This document shows positions 37,178 through 50,800 of a DNA stretch of 64,000 nucleotides, one piece after another. The position numbers were made by a program, and so were the translations under genes. The notes beneath the pieces were generated by a model. The model was not told the origin of the DNA. It worked only from the letters and a program-made list of their open reading frames with translations, and made no database searches. The stretch covers positions 43,854,501 to 43,918,500 of the forward strand of contig NC_073358.2 of assembly GCF_027580225.2 (NCBI RefSeq), read 5' to 3'. This DNA comes from Misgurnus anguillicaudatus. Lineage: Eukaryota; Chordata; Actinopteri; Cypriniformes; Cobitidae. The first letter of the stretch is position 1. Every line of letters begins with the position of its first letter.

Positions 37178-37921
37178 ATGCTGCGTTTACACCAACTGCG
37201 TTTGAGGCATCAAAATCGCGTCTACCGCGCCTAGTTTGCCACTTGAACAGTTTAAATGCATTTGCGAGTCTAGAGCGAAGTAGACGCGCGGAAAAAGCAA
37301 GCATTGACGCGCTTCAGGGGCAAAATCCACTTCTTGTGGGAGGGGCAAGTGCTATGCGGTTGTCTGTTTGCAAGTTGGCTGCTGTTGATTGTGCATTTAT
37401 CGAGAGAGTTACCGGTTTGTATGTGGTCACCTTACTATAGGGGTAAAATAAACGGCGCGGGTCGATAAACGTCACGTGACTCAAAAGTGAAATGTGTATT
37501 TACAACTTACCAGGTTGCCCAATGTCCTTACTGACACACTTCCAAGCGAGGTCCTTTTTATTCCTGACTCTGTAGAAATAAGAACTTGTGTCGTATAGCT
37601 CTGGGTGACTGCTTACGGAAAATATCAAGCATTCCTTCAGGTTGAATGAGTGACTCCGGGGGAGGCTGCCGCCACAGCAGCAAGCAGGCTCCTGATTGGT
37701 TAACGCGGCGCGAAATTCCGCCAAAGTTCAAATTTTTCAACTCGGGCGTCAGCCGCAAATTCGTGTCAAATGCAATATGCACAAAAAGCACCATTCGCAA
37801 ACTAGACGCGCGAATGAGGTGGAATCGCCCTCCAGACGCGCATTAACGCGTCTTCACATTCACTTAACATTGAAATCACTCACGCTTCACGCCTCTACAG
37901 CGGCTGGTGTAAATGCAGCAT
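37178..37921. mobile_element. 744-bp MITE, ATGCTGCGTTTACACCA ends
   Basis: atgctgcgtttacacca at the left and tggtgtaaatgcagcat at the right are inverse with one mismatch. GC-rich inside, with gcgtcta/tagacgcgcg pairs. It starts 56 bp after the zdhhc8 exon fragment. Target duplication not clear. Confidence 0.78.
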
Positions 37922-37959
37922 GATACACACTTACCAAAGGAAATGTATAAACGTGAATC

Positions 37960-38075
37960 GGACAATAGGTGCTCTTTAACGGTACATAAAAGATACATTT
38001 GGTATCTCAGAGGTGCATACTTGTACCTAAAAGGTACCGTCCCAGTGACAACTTTTGTACCTTTCTGATACAGTG
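37960..38075. repeat. GTACC/CACTGGGAC interspersed repeat
   Basis: ctcagaggtgcatacttgta, aaaaggtaccgtcccagtga and tttctgatacagtgta match the family also seen at 12180 and 54958/56338. Confidence 0.6.
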
Positions 38076-38599
38076 TATATAAATCCTATGTGGGTCATCT
38101 TTGCCCCTGAAACTGATTTTACAGGTGCACCCAAATTTCTCCAGTTGGTCAGTAAAATAGTAGCCTTCGTATTTGCCCCTTAGGACATTTATTTTCCTAA
38201 ATCTTATAAAAACTCACATGCTGTTGTCTAAATATTACATAGGCTACTAGATGTAAATTAAGTGCTAATATAAATTATTTTAGGCTTTTTAAAACGTTTA
38301 AAACCTATTGACCTATGAAAAATATGAACTATATTTTTGTATTTACTTTGTAACCTGTACACTTAAAACATAAATTGTAAACATTAGTCTCAAACCATTA
38401 TAATGACAAAGCATAATGTAAACTAAATAATAATCAGTTTCCTCACATTTGCGTGTCCTTGGCCCCTGTTTGTTGTGCGTCATATCGGATAGAAATCAGG
38501 GAAACTTCACCAAAATAAATAACAGCCTTAATGAAAACATTGTTTTGCCTTTTAGCACGCAGATTAAAGGTAACTCAACTCCTCAAAGCATTGTGCAAT

Positions 38600-38754
38600 G
38601 GCATTAAGCGTTTCTCTTACTCACCACCGTCTATTTGATCTCTGCGCTCGTGCGTGTCCTCGAGTTATGAAGGCGCGCCCCCGCGCTCCCTCAGGTAAAT
38701 GGGGAACGAGGACGAGTCTCAGTGAGCGTCTCTGCCTGAGCTGAAGTGACCAAA
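38600..38754 (+). promoter_or_regulatory. GC/CpG-rich putative promoter and 5' UTR of the CUB-domain gene
   Basis: Against AT-rich surroundings, 38640-38760 is rich in CG (aggcgcgcccccgcgctccc) and ends in a good start context, gaccaaaATGG. I see no TATA box. This suggests a CpG-type promoter directly upstream of exon 1; the position is inferred from composition. Confidence 0.45.
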
Positions 38755-38835
38755 ATGGGTCTTCGTGGAGTGACCGAGACGCGGGTGTTTGTGACAGTCT
38801 GTCTGCTGTGGATGAGTGGATGTGTCTCGCAAAAA
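38755..38835 (+). CDS. CUB-gene exon 1: signal peptide
   Basis: ATG in gaccaaaATGG context; 27 codons, MGLRGVTETRVFVTVCLLWM then SGCVSQK, donor AAA|gtgagt, phase 0. A basic start, hydrophobic core and small residues near the end make a plausible signal peptide. It joins VYFDCGAK of exon 2 in frame. Confidence 0.75.
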
Positions 38836-41800
38836 GTGAGTTAATGTTTGCTGCAATTATAGCCTCACTTTCCTTTTTTGTTTGTTTGCGGTTTGTTTCG
38901 GCTTGTCAAATGTCGCGAGGTGTTGTGTATAATGTCAGGTTTATGCTATATTAGTTGTATAACGTATAACGTTACTGGTTTGAAGTGTTTTTAACGTGTT
39001 TTGACGTGGATAAGGTGTAGAGTGAGTTCTGTGATGAAACTTGTTGTGTGGTCCGGGTTCGGTTCAGCTCGGGCCAACGAGTTCGTGGTCGGGTGCGTTA
39101 TAAATAAGTAAATAAAACACAATCTGCGAAATGTTTTATTGAGTTTTAGTTTTTTAGACGACAGTTAATTTTTTTGTTTGTTTATTTATTTGAAAAATTA
39201 TAAAAACATTTTAAGGGAATATAGCCTACAAATGTTTTGACAAAAAATTTTTTTTGGAAGCCAACATAGGCTAAGGTGTAGGTGTAGGATGTGTATTAAA
39301 ATCCACAACCCAGATGCAATAATACCCAAGAAATAAAGATGGGACAGCTCATCAAAGAACAAATAATAAATTTCATTTTTTTTCTTGTGCACATTTATGA
39401 GGAAGGTGTCAGTAAAGCACATAAAGTGTCGGATCCGCGGTATGTAGAGCCCTAACGTTAGATCTGCACAATTCTGACCTGAATGCAAAACCTTTATGTT
39501 TGAAATTGTGACATCATCATATTTAATCCACTTTTAACTATTTTGCATACATGTAGTGCAACCTATATAAGTTCATGACAACACTACTGTAAATCATCAA
39601 GTTTCAGAATCTGAATGTGTTCATAAACACAATAGTAAGCATTAACTAATTTTTACTCTGTTTAAGTCACTCTTCACGTGCTAAAAAATGTAGGGTTTGT
39701 GGAGTATGTTGTTAAGTCGAGGCTTACTGTATTTATGAAGTGATTAGCAGATTCCTGTGGAAAACATGCTGCACTCGTGCATTTAAACACATTGCTCTGT
39801 GCTTATTTCCTCATGCTGCTGTTTATTTCCTCATGCTGCCATTCAGCAACACATATTTCTTTTTCCAGGCATAGATGTCATGATTTATTGACTTTTACAG
39901 TTACACTAACCACAAAACTTTTAATCCAATTTTAAAGGTGCACTCAGTAATGGTTAATAGTAAATCATGCACATTAAAGGATTAGTCCACCTTCAATAAA
40001 ATTTCCTGATAATTTACTTGGCCCCATGTCATCCAAGATGTTTATGTCTTTCTTTCTTCAGTCATAAAGATTTTTTTTAGGAAAGCATTTTTCTCCAACT
40101 GGACCTCAACAATTGGAAGGTCCAAATTGCATTTTCAGTGCAGCTTCAAAGTGCTCTAAACGATCCAAACATTATTTTGTAATGTTTTGCTTGCAAAAAC
40201 TACTTAAATGTCCTAATATAACTAGTCCTGGATTAATCTTAACCTTGTCCGGGAAACTGCCACATAAAGCACTGTTTTATTCTTTAGTAGGAAGTACATG
40301 ACATCTGTGCTCATTACCACTCTAAAAATGGCTGGGTTATTTTTGACCCATAATGGGTAAATATTGGACAGAACACACCGCTGGGTTAAAATAAACCAAA
40401 TGCTGGGTTGTTTTTACCCATCTGCTGGGTTATTTTACCCCATGGTTGCATAACAACAACCCAACTTTGGGTCATTTTTAACCCAGCATGTGTTCGGTCC
40501 AATATTTAATATCTCTTTTTTTGACATATACGAATAATCTCCAGTTCAGCTTTCTCCAGTTCTTCTGGAGACAACAACTTAGAAGTCATATTGGATTTGA
40601 ACTTTTGCATCTCTTTGTTAAGAGTCTGTAGTTGTGACTTGTCCATGATTGACTTGTCATGGTAATCAGTTGTCAATCTTTTCCTTTCCTTGCTTAGATC
40701 AATTAAAATGTTCCTGAATCTAAGTATCCAAGCTATGCCTTTTTTCAAACGCATCCATGAAGAGTAGTGATTGAAGTATGGCAGAAAATCAAACTCTTGC
40801 TGAATTTGTACAGTATTCACCAGAACACTCCCTTTTACTTCTGGGTCATTAGAAGACATTGTACCTACATCAGTAGGATCCATGGGCCACGACTCTTGTG
40901 GTTGAAGAAGAAATGAAGGGCCAGAAATCCAAGTCTTGTTTTTTAAGAAAGAGGTTACCTTTAAACCTCTGGAAACCAAATCAGCTGGGTTGTTGAAAGA
41001 GTTAACATACCTCCATTGTGTAGTTTCAGAAACCCTTTGAATTTCTGCAACTCTGTTGGCTACAAAGCATTTGAACCTAGAAGTCTCATTTTGGATGTAT
41101 TTAAGAACAGATGTGCTGTCTGTCCAGAACACAGAATCCTGAAGGTTTATCTTCAGCTCTCTTTTCCACAACTTGTCCATACGACTTGCAAGCGTAGCAG
41201 CAGTGAGTTCAAGACGAGGGATAGTGATTACTTTCAAAGGTGTTACTCTTGCTTTACTCATTAGCAGAGTAGAATGGGCAATTTGTTGATCATCATGAAG
41301 CAACAAGTACGATACAGTGCCATAACCTTTCTCGCTGGCATCTGAGAAGTGATGTAATTGGGCAGATGCAACTTCTCCAAAGTTGTCAGGTTTAAAACAC
41401 CTGCGAACCTCAAATGTATCCAATTCATGAAGTTCATCCAACCAACTTGTCCATCGCTGAATGTACACTGTTGGTATAGTGCAGTCCCATCCGATTTTCT
41501 CTCTACATAGATCTTGAAGTATAATTTTGCCACGTAAGATCACGGGAGACAGAAAACCAAGAGGATCATAGATTGAACTAATGATGGAAAGAATTCCTCT
41601 TCTGGTTAGAGGTCTGTCTCTGATGGTCACCTTAAACTTGAAAACATCAGATTCAGCACACCACTGAACACCTAATGCCCTTTCCAATGGTAGCGTGTCA
41701 TGTTCCAAATCCAAGTTCTTTATTTTCTGGTCTCTGTCTTTCTCAGGTATGGCGTTCAACACAGTACGGCTGTTACTGATCCATTTCGTTAATCGAAATC

Positions 41801-44800
41801 CACCTCTGGCACATATTTCAGTGAGTCTTTGGTACAGCTGTACTGCATCAGAATTTGTAGGCACAGATACAAGACAATCGTCTACATAGAAGTTATTAAA
41901 GACAACATCTACTGTCTTGGCATCATACAGATCCTTATGATCCTCTGCACACCTTCTCAATGCATAGCTAGAGCAACTTGGAGACGATGTTGCTCCAAAC
42001 AAATGCACAACCATTCTGTATTCTTCCAGATCACCATCAATGTTTCCTCCTGGCCACCATAGAAATCTCAACAGATCACAATCATTAGGATGTACCTTGA
42101 CCTGATGAAACATCGATTCTATGTCAGCCATCATAGCAACATACTCCATTCTGAATTTCACAAGAACACTCACCAGCGGACTTGTTAGGTCTGGACCTTG
42201 CAGAAGATGTTCATTCAATGATGTTCCTTGGTATGATGCTCCACAATCAAACACCACTCGGATCTTTTGCTTTTTGGGATGATATACCCCATGGTGAGGT
42301 ATATACCATAAGCGTCCATCATGTCGTTCCAATTCCGCTGTGGGAACCTTTTCAGCATGTCCTTTCGAGATGACGTTCTCCATGAAATTAACATAATCAG
42401 AATGAAATGAGGGGTTTCTTCGAAGCTTTCTTTGAAGATTCAGAGCACGTTGTTCCACTATTGCTCTATTTCTTGGCATGACTACGGTTTCATTTTTGAG
42501 TGGAAGGCCAATGTAGTAATGTTCATTCATCAGTCTTGCTGATCGAGAAACAAAATTCATAAATTGATGATCTTGCTTTGACAATCCTTCTTGTTCCTCT
42601 TGAACACATTCAGGAAAGTCTGTCTTGAACTGCCGCTCCCACAACTCATCCAGCTTCATAACTGTGATCCTATTAACAGTCATATGAGGATATTCCTCAA
42701 CAGCATGCTTCTCCAGTCGATTCATTGGTCCATTAACTGTCCACCCAAACATGGTCTTAATAGCATATGGACTATTATTCTGACTACGAATAATCTGCCA
42801 TGGCTCCAATGCCTCTGGTACATTAGCACCAATCAACAGCTCTACACCAGCATCAATTGATGGTAAACAGATGTCACTTAAATGAGGCCAACAAGCAAGA
42901 TCATTTTGTGTGGCGATGTTAGCTTTACTTACAGGCATGTTCTTCTGAGTGTATACTTCTGGCAAAGTACAGTAATGCTCTTGATTCAATCCTGACACTT
43001 CCAAATCCTTAAGAACATGACAAAAGATGGATTTATCTTGATTCATGGTTCTCATCAGTATGTTGATTTTCTTAGCAGAGAGATTGAGCTTTGACATTAA
43101 ACTCTCTGTGCAGAAAGTTGCAGAACTTCCAGAATCCAGAAATGCATAGGTGATCACCACTTTACTTCCTTTCTTAGATTTCACACATACAGGAACAATA
43201 GACAATGCACAATTGTCTTTACCAGCCCCAGTAAGAGCACTGGATTGAAGCGAGACCAAAGCACTACCCAGTGTAGGCTTTGATTCTTCTTTCCTACTAT
43301 ACTGAATGTTCTTTTTCTCTGATGAAGAAATATGAAGAAGACTTGGGTGCTTGAGATGACATATCTTACATATGCTTCTCTCCTTGCAATCACGGCTGAC
43401 ATGTCCTGTACATAAGCAACCAAAACAAATCCCCTTCTTCTTTAGGAAATTAATCTTTTCTCCATGAGATTTCTCAGCGAGCCTTTTACAGAAGTCCAGT
43501 TCGTGTTCCCCTTCACAGAAAAGACAGAAACTTTTCACAGTCTTCCCACTACATTCCTTCACATCAGTTGCAGTGACTGTGGTGGCAAAACTGCTTCTAG
43601 ATTTGGAATGAGATGATTTTACATTCAGATTTCTTCCTCCACTAGGCAGAACATCTTGAATGTTTCCAAATACTGGATCCGTGAGTATTTTCACCTGTCT
43701 TTCTATGAAATTCACAATGTCAGAAAAACAAGCTGGGTGATTACGTCTTTCCTGTAAATCATATGCCACTATCCTCCACTTTTCTCTCATCTTATAAGGA
43801 AGCTTTGCAAGAATGACTTGCATATTGGTAGCAAGATTCAACTCATTCATGTAATGAATATTCTGCATAACATTACAACAACTTCTGAGAAACAAACCAT
43901 AATCCTGCAGAGCTTTAGCATCCTCAGACTTTATCACTTTCCATACGAGTGCCTTCTCCATGTAAGCTGAGGCTATCCTTACCTCATTGCCAAAATGCTC
44001 CTTTAACAAAGCTTTGGCCCTTATGTACCCTTGAGAAGGAATCATATGCCGACAACTCCTAACAAGTTCCTTAGGTTGCCCTCTTGTGTACTGCTCTAGG
44101 AAGTGTAAACAATCTGCCTCACCAACTGCTTTCCTTTCCACCACCTCATCAAATGTCTGTATAAAATCATAGTAACGTAATGGATCCCCATCAAAGCATG
44201 GGACCTCCCTTGGAGGAAGTGAAGATGAATTACGCTGCTGAATTAATAGGGCAGCAATTTCATTTTGCTTATCAATCAGCTTAAAAATATTTCCTCCTTC
44301 CAAACCATCGTGTGAACTTGATCCATGTGCTCCGTGCACTCTAGGTCCATGTCCATTATCATGACTGGTGCTGGGTATGGCTGGTTGTGATGGCCTTGAA
44401 TTAGATTGTACAGTATATTGCAGTTGTTGAACTGGTTGAGTTGGAAAATGCATTAAATCTTCTTGAGAAGCATGAATCTGAGTCTGTGCATAAGATGCAG
44501 GTGGATGTTGTGACACCGCACATGAACTCGAAGGTAAGAATGATTCCACATGAGGAATAAGAGATTCAGCTCTAGTCTGTTTCTTCCTTAAAACATTAGT
44601 ATCAGAAGGCTTAGTAGATACACTTGATTTCGATTTTGAGTCACTATATACTTTCATCTTGGCCATTGATACAGAGATTTCAGTGTCAAGCTCCATTTGT
44701 TCTTTTCTCCTTCTCAGATCTTCCTCTTCTTTCTGCAATGCATGTTTTTGTTGTAACATTTTCTGACGTGCCAACAAGGCTGCCATCTCGGCCTCTGTCT

Positions 44801-47800
44801 TGAGACGAGCAGATGCAATAGACGAACGACTGGTTTGAGATCCATGAGTTGTGTTACTAGACAATGTTTTCCTGCTCACATTAGAAACACTGTCTGTTGG
44901 TTGTATTTGATTTTGTACATCATCATAGCCAGCATTAAGATTCTGATATTCACTTTGAACATGCATATTGTGAGATGATGAAACTGGTTCAAGCGAAGAT
45001 GTAGTGATAGAACTCAACAGAGGTATAACAGGATTATCCATTGGCCTTGTAAAATGTAGAACAGGGAGTGATGATGAGCAAACATTTGCATGGCTTTGAG
45101 TAGAACATGATTCTTTAGTTTGAGCATTTTGCCTGGGATTTTCCTCTTCATCCAACCATTTTTCAACATCTTCCACAAATCCATCATTGTGCTTACATAT
45201 TGATTCAAACCACTCCATTTCTTTATTTAGTTCATCAGGAGGTAGAAACACAAGTATCTTTTTGTGCAACACAGATACATCATCCTTTAAACATTTCAAA
45301 GATGCCAACATTGAACACACCTGTGGAGCTTTGTCATCACATTTCATGAGATCTTTCATAGTTAAAATCATGCTCTTCATTTTATTCACCATAGCCTTTC
45401 GTTCCTTTTGCAATCCTTCAATTTTAAGTGCCAATGCCTTTGCTGTAGGCTTAGGCTCTCTCTTGCTGCTCTCAGCAGCGTTCTCGTTCTCATCTGCGTT
45501 CATTACGACCACAACGCAATCCACTTTCTTCAAACAGCGCCGTGCACAGAGCGCACTAATCGATCCAACACCCATTATGGGTAAAAAATAACCCAGCCAT
45601 CTTTAGAGTGCATCACAACTGTGGTACAATAAGGTTGTTATTTCGGCAACCCATTCTCACCAAAAAGCGTACAAATGACACGCAGTGTGATTATCGTGCA
45701 ATAGATACGCCAAATTCCGCTTTTGCGTGCATATGAGGCGCCAGTGCTTCCCATTCACTTATATGGCGAATCGTTTTGTGTCATTTTATTTATTGTTTTC
45801 TCATTTGTTTTCAGTTTTTTTACCATTGTCGCTTGGGTTTAGGGTTAGAACAACTTTTTGTTATATAAAAATGACATCCTAACCCAAACCCCATCTCTAA
45901 CCCCAACTCCAAGCGACCATGGCTTAAATATAGACAAAATCATAGAGAAATCTGTATATTAAATAACCTAAACCTGCTTAAACAAATCTGAAATCTAACA
46001 CTAAACCCAAGCGGAAATGGTTTAAAAAACAGAAAACAAATGAGAAAACAATAAATAAAACGACCCGAAACGATTCCCCATATAAGTGAATGGGAAGGAC
46101 TGGCGTATCATATGCACGCAAAAGCGGAATTTGTCGTATCTATTGCACGATAATCACACTGCGTGTCATTTGTACGCATCTTGGTGAGAATGGGTAGTAT
46201 TTCGAAGGTGACAAGCTGTCAGATTCAGTCACAACTCTCCTTCTTGAAGCATGATGTCCCTGACAAGTTTCATTGCAGTGTTAATGATTGCGTGAAATGT
46301 TGAGGTTTATTTCTAGACTAACTTAACCCAACATAATTGGGGTCTGTCCATATTTTACCCAACCATGAGTTGAAACTTTTCAGCCTGTTGTAGAGTTTTC
46401 TTACCTGCTTCTTTTAAAAGCTGTCTTTGTCCTTTTGCATTAACTAGAGTTTTGAAACTGAGAGTGTTTTTTGTTGTTTCTTTGATTTTACAACCATAAT
46501 TAAGGGATAGCGAAGTAAATAATGTCACTTTTTGCTTAAGTCTTTTAGGCAAGGTGAAAGGATGGAAGTAAAAACTAAACCTTATGGGGTAGTTTCCCGG
46601 AAATGGCTTCAATCTAGTCCCTGACTAAAATGAATGTTTGAGCTGTCTTAACTTAAATCGGCTTGCACTGACATATCTTAAAATATACCAGTGCCATTGT
46701 TTTGTCTCAATATGTACATCAGTACTGTTTTTTGTAAGGTATCTTTGTAGAAACTATTTAAATGTCCTAATATAACTAACTAGGCCTAGTCCTGGATTAA
46801 TCTAAACACTGTTCGGGAAACTTCCCCTATGAGATGGTAGTTGAAGTAAGTTTTAATTCCTGCATTTAAAGGCAAAGTTTACAATCACTTTTAATTGCGT
46901 CTGAAACACACATATATTGTGTCACGCAATATACTTAGATTTCAAGTGTTTAAAAAAAAAAAATTTCTAGGGCTGACGCACACAATGAATGATTTTCTCT
47001 CATTCTTCAGTAAGTGCTGCGTGGGTCTTTAAATTCCTGGTTGTATGCATGCATTTGTGTTCGCATGTCTATGCAAAGCACTTGTGGCTTGTGAATGATT
47101 TCTCTCAATAACCTCACCCAACAAATGCTGCATCACACCCACACAATTCTGACACTTTCACCCGGCCCCCATGAGAATGGAGAGAGCCACTTACAGTATA
47201 ACAGTTTTAATGAGAGCTAACCACTAATGTGCCTTGGTTGGCCAGAAAACAAAATTCGTGTGAATTTGGAAACCTAGAAACAACCGTTTTAATCGTGATT
47301 TGTTGAGACAAATACAGCAATGAGTCGTTTGGTCTGGGTGTGAACGATGATTATGAAATGTTATTTGTTTATGAAAATTGTAAATGATTATGAAAATGAT
47401 TGATTCTAGAATCACTCTGAATAAAAAAACTCAACCAGTTGTTGGGTAAAATATGGACAAACCTAACCTTTGGGTTAAATTAACTTTTAGTGGCTTGTTT
47501 TAACCTATGTTGGGTCAAATATGGACATTTTTTAAAGCAATCTCACTATTCAAAACCAATAAATAGCTGTGCTCTCCTGATAGCCCCTTTACAGGGGCCC
47601 ATTGCATGTTTGCAGAGGAATCACAGGGGTGTTTGTGCATTTGAGCGTGTGTGTGGCAATAGGGCTTTAACTCTCTGCTCACACAAGTAGTCATATTGTC
47701 AGCTTATAATATCCCTGAACCATCTGTTGTGAAAACCCTCCAGAGTGCAATACCGTGACGTGAACTTATTTAATTTCTTGGGTTTCATTTCACGTCATGC

Positions 47801-50800
47801 TTTTTCTACAATAAATCTGTTGTTAAAGGCCTCTGAGCCTTATCTGCCAAAATGTTGTGAAGGTCAGAAAGAGAGAGAGATTTCCATAAAAACTAAATCA
47901 AGAAGAGTTTTGAAATGTTCAAATCATTATGTTATGAAGTGCTGTGGAGTGAAATTCTTAGGAGCGTGCTCTGTAACAGTGCAGATACAAATAGCAATGT
48001 TTAAAAGGTAACATGAAATATACAGTATACATTAAACATAGTCACATTAGACGTAAAATTACAGGAAAAAATATACACAATATACAAAAAAATTATATGA
48101 AAAACAGGGTTCCCACGGGTCCTTGAAATCCTTGAAAGTTTGTGAATCTGGTGAAAAAATTCAATTCCCTGGTAAGTTTTTGAAAATATACATACATAGA
48201 TACAGGTCATTGAAAGTGCTTGAATCTATTTTATGCAAGAAGTTTTCTGGAAAAAAATCCATATTATTCCTTGTGTAGTGTAGGATAATATCATAAAATT
48301 CTCGACTTTTTAAGCACACATGCTAAACTGTTCGCTTTAAATGCTTATATCTTCTGTTTGCGAATGTTGATTCATACCAATTTTTTGCATTTTTGTGTTT
48401 TTGCGTATTTGTGTGACACATAAAAACGTCTCGGTTTACGCATGTAACTGTTGTTCCCTGAGAAGGGAACGAGACGCTGCATCTCCCTTGCCATACTTTA
48501 CGTCCCTGTAACGCCCTCTTTGGCAATATTTCAGATAGCAATACTTCCTGGCTCCCACGTCACCCTAGCCGTTTCTCAAAACCAAGTACGCCAAACTCGG
48601 ACTTGTGTCCTTCGTAGTTCGAACTTGCATGTTCAGACTCGGAAGAACGAACTCCTGACGCGAAATGCTTTCTGGGAAACTTCGCTGTCATAAGTCCACA
48701 CAAGTCTCCTCTGATGCATCCTCGATAAAATGGGCGGCTCAAGAACACATCGGGGGATTTTATGTGAACTTGCCCTTGATGCGAACTTTGAATTGGAACA
48801 GTACTTGGGCCGCGACTGATGACGTTTCACAAGTCCAGAAGAACGCAAGTACAGACAAGAACGCATATTGAGAAACGGCTCCTGTCTTTATTGTTAAGCC
48901 TTACCATTGGTTGAATTTGATATACACATTCAGACGCACTTACCCCTGGAAGCGTCCCAATAGTGTCACCGCAGTGACGCAGTGTGAATTCCCTTGAAAG
49001 GAAATTGTAATAATGTATCTTAAAAGGTAACACGATGTAACCTTGCTCTCACTTGAAATGTGTCCCCACATTTAGTCCTTGAATTTGACAGTATTGGACT
49101 GGAAAGTCCTTGAAAGGTCGTTGAATTTGAAATTAACTAAGGTGTGGGAACTCTGACTGTATACATATATGCCTATATGGGTGATTCTCACGAAACCATT
49201 GAAACACCACGGCACTAATGATTTAAGCTTTAAAATGTGTAATATAGTAACATTAAAAAGCATCAGAATTAACACAATACTGTGTTCTATCTTGCACAAT
49301 GTGTGATTTCAACATAAGAACTTATAATTGGAAATTTTATCTCATTTTCTGCTGAAATTCTCATTACCGCAATGTGTCCGGCTGTGTTTGAACATGCGTT
49401 ATGTTGTAATTTAATCAAATTAACACAAAAATATTAGGAAAAAAAATAAATGGATGTTTTGCTAGACTACTTTAGATGACAGAAAAAATATTTACTGAAT
49501 ATTCATGTATAATAATAATGAAGAAAAATTAGGAACATGATGTGTCCACGCCTGATGTTCTCATCCTCCGCAACACTTTTTGAGAACAGTTTAAGCACAC
49601 ATACAGAATTTTAATAAAGTTTGATTTTGAGTGACCAAGCACATGGACCAATTACTTCAAGATGGCTACCAGGTAAGATCATTTTTTTTTACAGTTAATT
49701 TGAAATATTGTCTTGTCAGAATGCTTACACGACATTTTGATTATCATTACCGCAACAGATGCTTATTAAATGTTAATTTAATTAATAGAAGCATAATACT
49801 TTGATTTTAAATGCATGTGCAGAATCTCCAAATTATGTTCTTTCAGGTTTGTCATGTCATTTTCAAAATATGTCAGTGTTGATGTTTTCTGATTGTTGCG
49901 GTAATGAGATTTTTTAGGACTCATTTTTTAAATTATGTTACAAAAAGTGTTAAATGATAAGTAAAAGTTTTTAAATTAATGTTCCCATTTACTCCAGACT
50001 TTGTTTTTCAATGTCTGGTGGGAAAAAAGTACATTTAAGGAATATTTACATTTTCATGCTTGACATTTTTAAAACCAAGTTTTCGTGAGAATCACCCATA
50101 CATAGATACAGGTCATTGAAAGTGCTTGAATCTATTTTATGCAAGAAGTTTTCTGGAAAAAAATCCATATTATTCCTTGTGTAGTGTAGGATAATATCAT
50201 AAAAATTCTAGACTTTTAAGCACACATACTAAACTGTTCGCTTTAAATGCTTATATCTTCTGTTTGCGAATGTTGATCCATACCAATTTTTTTTTGCATA
50301 TTTGTGTTTTTGCGTATTTCGGTTACATACGTCTCGGTTTACGTATGTATCTGTTGTTCTCTGAGAAGGGAACGAGACGCTGCATCTATAGCGATACTTC
50401 CTGGCTGCCACGTCACCCTGTCTTTATTGTTAAGCCTTAACATTGGTTGAATTTGATATACACATTCAGACGCACTTACCCCTGGAAGTGTCCCAATAGT
50501 GTCAGGGAATTGTAATAATGTATCTTAAAAGGTAACACGATGTAACCTTGCTCTCACTTGAAACAAATGTGTCCCCACATTTAGTCCTTTAATTTGACAG
50601 TATTAGACTTGGAAAGTCCTTGAAAGGTTGTTGAATTTGATATTAACAAAGGTATGTGGGAACCCTGACTATACATATATTCCTATATACACATGTATAC
50701 GTACACGTGTTTTAGTGCAAATGAATGATGTTGGCATTGTAGATTATTATATTGTTGTGTTTACCTCTGAGGTTGAAAGATGAGAGAGATGTGCATAAAA

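Larger units (their letters stand above)
40318..45610 (-). mobile_element. composite element: BEL/Pao gag-pol ORF between DNA-transposon-like terminal inverted repeats
   Basis: 5293 bp. The two ends are inverse over 41 bp (40318-40358 and 45570-45610, 39/41 by eye). Between them is an intact gag-protease-RT-RNase H frame on the minus strand. I find neither LTRs nor an integrase. The 160 bp inside the left end is another GGGTT-rich palindrome (taaatattggacagaacaca against tgtgttcggtccaatattta). The end sequence belongs to a MITE-like family with other copies here (35655, 47425). No convincing target-site duplication. It lies in intron 1 of the CUB gene, antisense to it. Confidence 0.75.

Noticed and set aside
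40305..45625. Target-site duplication for the composite element
   Set aside because: Flanks (ctcattac and catcacaa) are not convincing direct repeats.
40200..46200. LTRs around the BEL/Pao frame
   Set aside because: Looked for direct repeats on the two sides; only the 41-bp inverted repeats and unrelated MITEs are seen.
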